DNA of 64,000 nucleotides, taken from NCBI GenBank assembly GCA_964549625.1, contig CAZJVA010000003.1, positions 15,312 through 79,311 on the forward strand, written 5' to 3'. The notes below the pieces were generated by a model, which saw nothing but the letters and a program-made list of their open reading frames with translations, had not been told where the DNA came from and did no database searches. Below are positions 27,429 to 35,153 of the stretch, one piece after another (position 1 is the stretch's first letter; each line of letters begins with the position of its first letter). Source of the DNA: UBA12474 sp964549625. GTDB taxonomy: Bacteria > Babelota > Babeliae > Babelales > Babelaceae. Position numbers and translations under genes: made by a program.

Positions 27429-29273
27429 ATGCGTACCTTATTTCATCGTTGGGCGGGGTGGGCAACAAAAAACAATGCACACCATTATCCAATAGATTTT
27501 TCTAAGCCGTGGTGGGCTGTTTACGGCAACCATGTAGGAAAGATCTTTGTGGTTTGCCTTTCAATGACGGTTTTTCAAGCGCTTGATTCTTTGTTTCCTG
27601 TGATTTTGGGATGGGCAATTGAGCGGCAGAATATAGGGCTTCTTGTTTTGCTGATGTCGCCTTACTTTGTTGAGGAAGTGTTCAGTTGGTTTGTTACGCG
27701 TCCTCTCTTTACTCGGCTCTATTCACAAGTGGTGGGGAGTTTTCGGTTTTCTGCGTATGAATTCTTTTTGTCGGTTGATCCAATTTTTCATGCGCGTCGT
27801 GCCAGTGGGATTACGATTGGTAAGGTACGTAGGACATCTGATGCCTTTTTTTATTTTACAAAAACCGTTTTAGATGATTTTTATCCATTTATCGTAGTCA
27901 TGATTACTACCATGATTATGCTTTTTTGGAGCAGCCCTTTGCTGGGAGCGATCGTTGCCTCAATTTTTGTATTGTTAGGTTTAATGGTTGCCTTGATAAC
28001 TACGCGTGTAACCTTTGCTCTTGAACAAACGTATAATCGAGAAGACGACCGGTTAAATAAAATTGGGGTAGAGATTGTCAATCGTGCGCCATTTATGCGC
28101 ACGGTTTTCGCGAGTGATACTGTGCGCGGCAAATTGGAGCGCAGATCTCTTGGGCTAATTGCGGCTGAAGGGGTGTTTTTTATGTCGCATCGCTTGATGC
28201 GCGGTGTGCTAGTGTTTTTCTATTTGGTTTGTATTCTAGTTGTATCAGCTGTTTTGATTTATTTGATTAATACTGGTGTTTTTACTAAGGTCTATGCTCT
28301 TTCGCTTTTGGTTCTTGTATTGAGAAGTACGAAGTTTGTTTTGAAGTTGGATGGATATGTGGCCGCGGTTGTCTCTGCGTATCGAAAAATTATCGATTTT
28401 TATGCGTATACACGCACCTACGGAACTCAGACATTTCCCGTTTTTAAGTCTGATCGTTACGCAGGATCAGAGCCTAATGCAACCTGTAAAACTGATGATA
28501 TATCAATCGTTTTGGATCATGTGACGGTAGCCTATCTTGAAGGCGAGCCGTTATTGCACGATATTTCTTCCTATATTTCGATTGCGCGTTCAGAGTCAAA
28601 TAAATTGTTCGGCGTTATAGGCCCATCTGGTGTTGGAAAGACGACGCTACTTTCTGCTTTGGGAGGACAGCTTCGGCCAGTAGTTGGACGTGTTTTGATA
28701 AACGGGTGTGACCTTTATCAACTTAACGATGCACAGCGGCAGCATTTAGTTGCTTTGCAGGGACAAACATCGATTAATTTGCTGGGTTCTCTGCGTTACA
28801 ACCTTCTATTTGGTCTTCCTGCTTCGGTTGTTGTTGAAGATGCCTATCTTATTGAACTTTTGCAAACTGTTGGTCTGTGGCATTTATTTGAAGAAGAAAA
28901 GGGCTTGCAGACTTTGGTGGGCGAGGGCGGAACTACGCTTTCGGGAGGTCAACGGCAACGTCTTAATTTTATTAACCTTTACTTGCGCGCAAAACACTTT
29001 AAGCCTTCAGTTATTTTGATTGATGAGCCTACGAGTAGCTTAGACGAGGTGAGCGAACAGCGCATTACACAAATGATCGCAGAGTTAGCTCAGGAGAGCT
29101 TAACGCTTGTGATTGCGCATAGAATTAAAACATTGGATGGGGCCAATAAGATTCTGGATTTCTGCTTGATCAACGAAACGAAGGAGTTGGTTTTTCATCT
29201 TCGCGAAGATTTAGAGCGAATATCCCCACATTATCGGCAACTTGTTTCTGGGTTGGTTGTTAGGGAAGATTGA
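27429..29273 (+). CDS. ABC transporter, fused permease and ATPase
   Basis: A 614-residue half-transporter of the exporter type. The N-terminal half has about five or six membrane segments (for example FVVCLSMTVFQALDSLFPVI and FIVVMITTMIMLFW). The C-terminal nucleotide-binding domain has Walker A GPSGVGKTTLL, signature TTLSGGQRQRL and Walker B VILIDEPTSSLDE followed by the H-loop VIAHR. It probably works as a homodimer exporting a lipid, peptide or drug; the substrate is unknown. It is in an operon with the acyl-CoA ligase. Confidence 0.9.
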   Translation: MRTLFHRWAGWATKNNAHHYPIDFSKPWWAVYGNHVGKIFVVCLSMTVFQALDSLFPVILGWAIERQNIGLLVLLMSPYFVEEVFSWFVTRPLFTRLYSQVVGSFRFSAYEFFLSVDPIFHARRASGITIGKVRRTSDAFFYFTKTVLDDFYPFIVVMITTMIMLFWSSPLLGAIVASIFVLLGLMVALITTRVTFALEQTYNREDDRLNKIGVEIVNRAPFMRTVFASDTVRGKLERRSLGLIAAEGVFFMSHRLMRGVLVFFYLVCILVVSAVLIYLINTGVFTKVYALSLLVLVLRSTKFVLKLDGYVAAVVSAYRKIIDFYAYTRTYGTQTFPVFKSDRYAGSEPNATCKTDDISIVLDHVTVAYLEGEPLLHDISSYISIARSESNKLFGVIGPSGVGKTTLLSALGGQLRPVVGRVLINGCDLYQLNDAQRQHLVALQGQTSINLLGSLRYNLLFGLPASVVVEDAYLIELLQTVGLWHLFEEEKGLQTLVGEGGTTLSGGQRQRLNFINLYLRAKHFKPSVILIDEPTSSLDEVSEQRITQMIAELAQESLTLVIAHRIKTLDGANKILDFCLINETKELVFHLREDLERISPHYRQLVSGLVVRED

Positions 29274-29343
29274 AGACTTGTTTTATGTTCTACTTGTTTT
29301 TTAATTTTAGAGTAGTACAATTGGGTGCGAAGTATTTTTGTTT

Positions 29344-30475
29344 AGAGCCTGTACGGAAGATTGAATTCTATGTGTAAATGTAAATGTATCACGAGAAGTT
29401 ATTCTTCGTACCGGGTTGTTCTTCTACGCTTTTTTTCACTCACAATGTATAAAGGTATCTTGCATAGACGGTAAAAACAGGAATACACTTCTCTTCATGC
29501 ACCTTATATTATCGTATATAACCTTTTTTCTGCGCGGTCTCTATTTTATTAGGGAGTGCTATGCGTTACGAAAATTTATTACATGCCATTGGTCATACGC
29601 CGTTGGTTCGTGTTCCTTTTGATGTTCCTCCGCGGGTCTATGCAAAGCTTGAATATATTTCTCCTGGGGGAAGTATAAAAGATCGCTCAGCTTATTTTAT
29701 GGTTCAGCAAGCTGAAAAGGAGGGGCTTTTGCGTCCAGGTGGAACGATAATCGAAGCTTCCTCGGGTAATCAGGGGATTGCTGCGGCCATGATCGGCGCT
29801 GTTAAGGGGTATAAGGTTATTATTACTACGACTGAAAAAGTGAGTAAGGAAAAGTGGGATACGCTGAAAGCGTATGGAGCTGAGATGGTGATGTGCAAGC
29901 AGACTCTTGATTTGGGTGACCCAGAGGGATATTTTGAGGTTGCACGACGTATTCATGAACAGACGCCGAACTCTCTTTTTATGGCGCAATATTTTAATAA
30001 AAAGAATCCACAGGGACATTACTACTCTCTTGGTCCCGAGGTTTGGGATCAAACGGGAGGCCAGCTGACTCATTTTATTGCAGCGATGGGTAGTTGCGGG
30101 ACTGTCGGTGGTGCAGGAAAGTATCTCAAGGAACTTAATCCAAATGTTACTGTTGTTGGTGTTGATTCAGCACTTTCGTATCGTTCTACGGGTGGAAATC
30201 CAAAGCCGAATAAATTAGAGGGGATTGGTGTTAGTTCCGATTCTCCGCTTTTGGATGAGGCTCCTGTTGATGAGATTATTACTGTCCAAGATGATGATGC
30301 GTTATCTATTATGAAGCGTCTTGCAAGAGAATATGGTTTTTTGGTTGGGCTTTCAAGTGGTGCCGTTGCTCATGCGGTATATGAGTATGCCAAAAAGCTT
30401 TCGCCCGATGATTATGTAGTCGTAGTTTTTGCCGATTCTGGCCGTGCTTATTTGACTAAAGGGTTCTATAATTAG
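29344..30475 (+). repeat. Tandem duplication unit, copy 1
   Basis: The unit contains about 215 bp of leader and a cysteine-synthase-like gene. The leader begins AGAGCCTGTACGGAAGATTG, similar to AGAGCCTGTGCGCAAGATTG at 30700 in copy 2, and both leaders carry a small GAAG/CTTC hairpin. The offset is 1356 bp at the leader and 1369 bp at the gene. Confidence 0.8.
29561..30475 (+). CDS. Cysteine-synthase-like PLP enzyme, copy 1
   Basis: The 304-residue protein belongs to the fold-type II PLP family (CysK/CysM/cystathionine beta-synthase catalytic domain). The PLP lysine is in GGSIKDRSAYFM (about residue 40), the substrate loop is EASSGNQG and the phosphate-binding loop is GSCGTVGGAGKYL. The family makes cysteine from O-acetylserine and sulfide or cystathionine from serine and homocysteine; which applies here is open. 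No serine acetyltransferase or second transsulfuration gene is adjacent. It is about 85 percent identical by eye to the copy at 30930. Confidence 0.88.
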   Translation: MRYENLLHAIGHTPLVRVPFDVPPRVYAKLEYISPGGSIKDRSAYFMVQQAEKEGLLRPGGTIIEASSGNQGIAAAMIGAVKGYKVIITTTEKVSKEKWDTLKAYGAEMVMCKQTLDLGDPEGYFEVARRIHEQTPNSLFMAQYFNKKNPQGHYYSLGPEVWDQTGGQLTHFIAAMGSCGTVGGAGKYLKELNPNVTVVGVDSALSYRSTGGNPKPNKLEGIGVSSDSPLLDEAPVDEIITVQDDDALSIMKRLAREYGFLVGLSSGAVAHAVYEYAKKLSPDDYVVVVFADSGRAYLTKGFYN

Positions 30476-30929
30476 GATATAAATGTGCAAATGATCATTG
30501 CACGAATAGTGTTTCGTAGATGATTTAGTTGGTATAAGTATGGTATTCTGTAGCAAGGTTGTACGATCTTGCTGCAGAATACACTTGTAAAAAGGTTGGG
30601 TAATTTTGTGAGGAGCTTGTTTGGGCTTCTGAATGTCTGTTTGCTTGTTTTTTATTTTGCAGGCGATTATACTCAGGGGCGTAATATTAGTATGTTTTGA
30701 GAGCCTGTGCGCAAGATTGGACTCTATGTGTAAATGTATCACTGAGAAGCTGTTCTTCGTACTGGTTTGTTGGACTCTGCGTTTAACATTGTGTATCGCG
30801 CGTTAGAGGTTTTTTCTCCGGTAGACTAAGTAGCGATAGAACTCTAAGAACATGCTGCTCTTTTTATACGTCTCACATTGTTAATTTTGGGTTTTTTTCG
30901 TACAGCCTCTAGCAAGCGCAGGGGATAAG
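30476..30929 (+). other. Intergenic region between duplicated genes
   Basis: 454 bp without a convincing gene. It contains a 13-bp near-perfect hairpin at 30545-30580 (arms ATTCTGTAGCAAG and CTTGCTGCAGAAT, one G-U) not followed by a U-tract, and from 30700 the duplicated leader of the second gene. An open frame on the opposite strand at 30353-30742 runs into the coding gene and looks like a shadow. Confidence 0.6.
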
Positions 30930-31844
30930 ATGCGTTACGAAAGTCTGTTACATGCCATTGGTCATACGCCGTTAGTTCGTGTTCCTTTTGATGTACCTCC
31001 TCGGGTCTATGCAAAGCTTGAATATATTTCTCCTGGGGGAAGTATAAAAGATCGCTCAGCTTATTTTATGGTTCAGCAAGCTGAAAAGGAGGGGCTTTTG
31101 CGTCCAGGTGGAACGATCATCGAGGCTTCTTCGGGTAATCAGGGGATTGCTGCGGCCATGATTGGTGCAGTTAAGGGATATAAGGTTATTATTACGACAA
31201 CTGAAAAGGTTAGTAAGGAGAAGTGGGATACGCTCACCGCGTATGGTGCCGAAGTTGTCATATGTAAGCCAACGCTAGATCTTCATGATCCTGAAGGCTA
31301 CTTTGAGGTTGCGCGGCGTATTCATGAACAGACACCGAACTCTCTTTTTATGGCACAATACTTTAACAAAAACAACCCGTTGGGTCACTACTATTCCCTG
31401 GGGCCTGAGATATGGGATCAAACTGGTGGTCAATTGACCCATTTTATTGGTGCTGTAGGTAGTACTGGAACTGTTGGCGGTGCGGGGCGCTATATTAAGG
31501 AGCGAAACCCGAATGTTGTTGTGGTTGGCGTTGATTCGGCTACATCGTATCGTTCTACGGGAGGAAATCCAAAGCCCTATAAATTAGAGGGGATTGGTGT
31601 TGATTCAGATTCGCCGCTTTTGGATGAGGCGCCAATTGATCAAATTATTGGGGTACATGACGATGATGTATTTCCTCTTATGAAGAAGTTGGCTCGAGAC
31701 TATGGTTTCTTGGTTGGGCCTTCAAGTGGTGCTGTTGCCTATGCCGCATATGAATATGCCAAACAGCTTACACCCGATGATTTTGTGGTGATTGTTTTTG
31801 GTGATTCTGGGCGTGCCTATTTGACCAAAGGATTTTATAGTTAA
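30700..31844 (+). repeat. Tandem duplication unit, copy 2
   Basis: The second copy of the unit at 29344-30475. The gene segment 31003-31116 is identical in nucleotide sequence to the matching part of copy 1, while the 3' half and the leader have diverged, including at third codon positions. Confidence 0.8.
30930..31844 (+). CDS. Cysteine-synthase-like PLP enzyme, copy 2
   Basis: A second 304-residue fold-type II PLP enzyme with the same key elements: GGSIKDRSAYFM (PLP lysine), EASSGNQG and GSTGTVGGAGRYI. Differences from copy 1 cluster after residue 95, for example TAYGAEVVICKPTLDL against KAYGAEMVMCKQTLDL, and GPSSGAVAY against GLSSGAVAH near the cofactor ring. Both copies lack obvious damage, so they may have begun to specialise, for example as a CysK and a CBS-like enzyme. 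That is inference. Confidence 0.88.
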   Translation: MRYESLLHAIGHTPLVRVPFDVPPRVYAKLEYISPGGSIKDRSAYFMVQQAEKEGLLRPGGTIIEASSGNQGIAAAMIGAVKGYKVIITTTEKVSKEKWDTLTAYGAEVVICKPTLDLHDPEGYFEVARRIHEQTPNSLFMAQYFNKNNPLGHYYSLGPEIWDQTGGQLTHFIGAVGSTGTVGGAGRYIKERNPNVVVVGVDSATSYRSTGGNPKPYKLEGIGVDSDSPLLDEAPIDQIIGVHDDDVFPLMKKLARDYGFLVGPSSGAVAYAAYEYAKQLTPDDFVVIVFGDSGRAYLTKGFYS

Positions 31845-31899
31845 ATGCTAAGGCGCGAAGGAGTGCCGTTAGGGTGGCGTACAACTCCTTCGCTATCGG

Positions 31900-33171
31900 T
31901 TAGCAGAGTAATGTTTTTAGGATGCCATTGCAGCGGATCTGTATGGCATCTTTTTCTGTTTCGCACATGTGATTATGCCAAAAATTCCACGCGTATGATT
32001 GGAGCGATGTCAGTAGTTCTGGTTCGATAAAATCAAAATAGCTTTTTTCGGTAGAAAAGCGCTGGCGTGTATGCGCATAACCCTCATCTGTTTTATAGCA
32101 AAAAACTTGATCATGTTCTTTGGTTGGGTGATCACGGTAATGAGCTATTATGGCAGGAGCAAGAATTGCTGCAGGAAGTGGTGATAGGGGAAAGTGCCGT
32201 CGACAAAAAATCGTGACATCGGGCCAGCCAAAAATCCACATTTCAAGATGACCTGGAGATTTTTCAATGGTGCGATTAGAGTTGTTTGGCCTTTGGAGGC
32301 AGTTCTTTGCGGTTAATGTTAGCTCGATTTCAATTTGTTTGAAGTTGCTTGGAAAGCTACCATTGCGTTTTTTGTGAAAGCGCCGTCGAGGAAAGGCTCC
32401 TCGCGTGGAGAAAAGATCGAGTATGCTTGCCATATCGTGTCGTGAGTAAAGGCTATAAATATTTTTGAAGAGCGGGCTGTAGATAAAATGTTCATTTTCC
32501 ACAATAACGGGTGTCCCGAGCATAATGAGTTCGTCAATCTGAAATGGTAACTCTTCGGTTGTTTTATCGCGCCAGTGTTCTAGATTTAGTGCGATGTTTG
32601 ATCCATGGCTGTAGGTTACGAGGCGGACTTTTAGGTTCGGGTATTTACTCTTTTGTGTTTGAATGTATTGCGAAAGCGTGTCGAATAAAATTTTTGCGTC
32701 CTGAACACGCTGTAGTTGATTTATCATTCCTGACCAGCCAAAAGTAAGCCATTCTATATTCCTTTGCTCTGGAAAGTAGCGATTTTGCATGATTTCGTAT
32801 AAGCGCGCAAAAAGCTCTGCGGAGTTTTGCTCTTTTTTGTCTAGTTCAATTTTACGCAAGCCGGGTAATTGGGCGGCTTGTGCCGCGTATGAATAGGGAT
32901 GCTCACGAAGGGCTTCCATTAAGCGCGCATATCGGGAGCCTTCGATAGATTTTTTCATCAGGGTAATTATAGTTTCGAAGTTCATGAGTCGCTCGACTCC
33001 CAAGGTGCCATGGATAAATACCGTTACCCAAGGCTCAGTTGCTTGTGGCGTGGAGAGTTCTTTCTTGCTTGTATTTAGATTGTTTAGCTTCGAAGAAGCT
33101 TCTTTATGTAATGTGGTTACCCCTGTTGCGGTTGCTATTGCTATAATATGAAGAATAATTTTTTTCTTCAT
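31900..33171 (-). CDS. Exported alpha/beta-hydrolase-like (lipase-like) protein
   Basis: The 423-residue protein starts with a signal peptide (MKKKIILHIIAIATATGVTT). VTVFIHGTLG near residue 50 is the oxyanion-hole strand of alpha/beta hydrolases, and RLVTYSHGSNIALNL near residue 205 resembles the nucleophile elbow, with Tyr in place of the first Gly of GxSxG. A later LIMLGTPVIV strand also fits. The catalytic acid and histidine cannot be fixed by eye. A lipase or esterase acting outside the cytoplasm is the likeliest role. It is convergent with the PLP enzyme pair. Confidence 0.75.
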   Translation of the reverse strand: MKKKIILHIIAIATATGVTTLHKEASSKLNNLNTSKKELSTPQATEPWVTVFIHGTLGVERLMNFETIITLMKKSIEGSRYARLMEALREHPYSYAAQAAQLPGLRKIELDKKEQNSAELFARLYEIMQNRYFPEQRNIEWLTFGWSGMINQLQRVQDAKILFDTLSQYIQTQKSKYPNLKVRLVTYSHGSNIALNLEHWRDKTTEELPFQIDELIMLGTPVIVENEHFIYSPLFKNIYSLYSRHDMASILDLFSTRGAFPRRRFHKKRNGSFPSNFKQIEIELTLTAKNCLQRPNNSNRTIEKSPGHLEMWIFGWPDVTIFCRRHFPLSPLPAAILAPAIIAHYRDHPTKEHDQVFCYKTDEGYAHTRQRFSTEKSYFDFIEPELLTSLQSYAWNFWHNHMCETEKDAIQIRCNGILKTLLC

Positions 33172-33255
33172 CTTTCAATCCTCCTCCCCATTTCCCCTTA
33201 TTTGTAGTATAAGCAGAAGAGAGGATAAAAAAGAAAGAAAAAAAAGGAGAATCGT

Positions 33256-33951
33256 ATGAAGTTGTTTTTTGAGCGGGTTTGGGGTGTGATGCGTTCTTCT
33301 TGGGCATTGCTCAGGGTATTACCGCAGTGGGCTGTCGGGACTTGGAAAATTATGCGGCTTACACGCCCAATAGTTACGGTATTTGGTGGTAAACGGTTAG
33401 AAGACGAGAGCTTGTACGAAAAGCTTGCTTTTGAGATGGGAAAAAAGCTTGTTGAGGCAAACATCTCAGTGATAACAGGCGGTGGTCCGGGTGTTATGCG
33501 CGCCGCCAATTGTGGTGCTGCGTCTGCATCTGGTTCGTCAGTGTGCTCAATGGGCATTGGTGTTGTTGGTCTAAATATTGATGAGCCTGTTAATGAATGT
33601 GTTCAGGAATATCAATTAACTGATTATTTTGCTGTGCGAAAGCATTTTTTAACGTTCTATTCGAGTGGTTTTATTATCTTTCCTGGCGGTTTTGGCACTC
33701 TTGATGAGTTATTTGAGATACTTGTTTTGATGCAGACCCAAAAGCGGCCCGTTGCACCTGTTGTTCTTATTGGAAAGAGTTATTGGGAATCGCTCCTATT
33801 ATGGGTTGAAAAATCGGTTAAAGAGGGGTTTGTTCCTCAGTTACATGCAGATTTTATTACCATAACCGATGATCTTGATGAGGCTTTATCCAAAGTCGTT
33901 TCTACTTGTAAGAAGGTGAAGAGATTGCCGATGGGTGAAACAATCTCTTAG
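33256..33951 (+). CDS. LOG-family (TIGR00730-type) nucleotide phosphoribohydrolase-like protein
   Basis: The 231-residue protein has the Rossmann-like LOG motifs: TVFGGKR, VITGGGPGVMRAANCGA and the signature FPGGFGTLDELFEIL near residues 142-156. LOG proteins release the base from nucleoside 5'-monophosphates, including cytokinin forms, and are often mislabelled lysine decarboxylases. About 35 residues of N-terminal extension precede the domain. AGGAG lies six bases before the ATG. Confidence 0.88.
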   Translation: MKLFFERVWGVMRSSWALLRVLPQWAVGTWKIMRLTRPIVTVFGGKRLEDESLYEKLAFEMGKKLVEANISVITGGGPGVMRAANCGAASASGSSVCSMGIGVVGLNIDEPVNECVQEYQLTDYFAVRKHFLTFYSSGFIIFPGGFGTLDELFEILVLMQTQKRPVAPVVLIGKSYWESLLLWVEKSVKEGFVPQLHADFITITDDLDEALSKVVSTCKKVKRLPMGETIS

Positions 33952-33954
33952 CTT

Positions 33955-35139
33955 TTATTGCCCGTAGTATATTTGAATGTCGCTAAAATCGTTGTTTTTG
34001 AAATTGGCGAAAATGTTATTCAGTTGTATTTTTTTATTTTTGAATTTTTGGTTGAAGGGTTTAAAAAGTAGAGGAAACCGAATAACCATTTGTGCAATTT
34101 TGGTCTTTACGAGACTTTTTTCTTGAAGATACTGAGCAAATGTTGATGGAGATTCCGGAAGTTCGGGGCCGAGGATTTCGACTAAGTGGGCGCAGGTTTT
34201 TTTAGAGTAAAATTTTTCAATGCGCCTTAAAAAATTTTTGAGCCATTTTTTACTGACCCAATCTTCTATAAGGTTTGGGTTGTTGAATGACAGGTCATTG
34301 AGGCAGTGATAAATAACTTCTAAACTGTAATGCTGGCATTCAACTTGATTATCATTTGATGGTAAATCTTTGATATATTTGCCGATGTGCTTCATGATAC
34401 CAGGAAGGAGGCTGGCATGTTCTTCTGGTTCAAGCTGTGATAGGAGTTCAAAATATTGTTTATGTGTTGCTTCTTCTAAAACGCAATTTGGGGCAGTTGT
34501 AAATCCTTTGATTAGAGATTTGATTAAGTAGAGGCGATGTTGCGTCATGAGCACTGTTTCATTAGATTCTGGGCAGCATGCTTTAATGACCGCCTCTAAA
34601 ATTGCTTTTTCAATAATCTCGTTTTTTTGATAGTCCGATGTGATTGTGTGCTGTGTTACAAAGTTGTAGAGCATGCGCTCCCCGAACTCTTCTTCGAGGG
34701 AGTAAAAAAGTTCACGAAGCTCTTTGGATGGCAGCGTTTTGATGGCAAGGATTATGTTTTCCAGCTTTTTTAGTGAAAGATCTTCTAGGTTTTTGTTGCT
34801 AAGTAGCGAAAAAATAGCGTCTTTTTTGTCACGAGCATTTTCTGTTTTTTTGATGGCAGAAACAAATTCTTGAGTACCATTTTTTTCACCAAAGAACATA
34901 TTAAGAAAACTTTTTTCAAGAAGATCTATTTCGTGGTAAGGGTTGTTAAGTATTTCTGTTTCTTTGTGGGGATTGTATGGGTTTTGCGGCAAAAGTGGGG
35001 CTGTTCTCTGATGGCAAGTAATATTGAGACGGCGTTTTTTGTGCGGAGGTTTTTCCTGTTCGTTACTTCCAAATATAGGTGTTATAGCGGCATTTAGGAG
35101 TAGTAGGCACGATAAAATATCTATATAAATGTGTTTCAT
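33955..35139 (-). CDS. Exported helical protein with NLS-like motif, paralogue A
   Basis: A protein of 394 residues starting at ATG 35139 (MKHIYIDILSCLLLLNAAIT), which gives a signal peptide; an upstream start would overlap the neighbouring gene. Soon after the predicted cleavage site comes EKPPHKKRRLN, a basic cluster of the kind that acts as a monopartite nuclear import signal in eukaryotes. The rest is helical with repeated Leu/Glu/Lys patterns, perhaps an alpha-solenoid. The C-terminal FSDIQIYYGQ matches FSDVQICLKKTQ of the adjacent upstream gene, so the two are paralogues. No known family. Confidence 0.7.
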   Translation of the reverse strand: MKHIYIDILSCLLLLNAAITPIFGSNEQEKPPHKKRRLNITCHQRTAPLLPQNPYNPHKETEILNNPYHEIDLLEKSFLNMFFGEKNGTQEFVSAIKKTENARDKKDAIFSLLSNKNLEDLSLKKLENIILAIKTLPSKELRELFYSLEEEFGERMLYNFVTQHTITSDYQKNEIIEKAILEAVIKACCPESNETVLMTQHRLYLIKSLIKGFTTAPNCVLEEATHKQYFELLSQLEPEEHASLLPGIMKHIGKYIKDLPSNDNQVECQHYSLEVIYHCLNDLSFNNPNLIEDWVSKKWLKNFLRRIEKFYSKKTCAHLVEILGPELPESPSTFAQYLQEKSLVKTKIAQMVIRFPLLFKPFNQKFKNKKIQLNNIFANFKNNDFSDIQIYYGQ

Positions 35140-35153
35140 GTTAGTCTCCTTTA

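Noticed and set aside
30353..30742. 129-codon frame on the minus strand
   Set aside because: It overlaps the end of the PLP-enzyme gene antisense and has no ribosome binding site or recognisable motif.
29344..31844. Riboswitch or T-box in the duplicated leaders
   Set aside because: I could not find a T-box sequence, SAM-riboswitch core or terminator/antiterminator pair; only a small hairpin is conserved.
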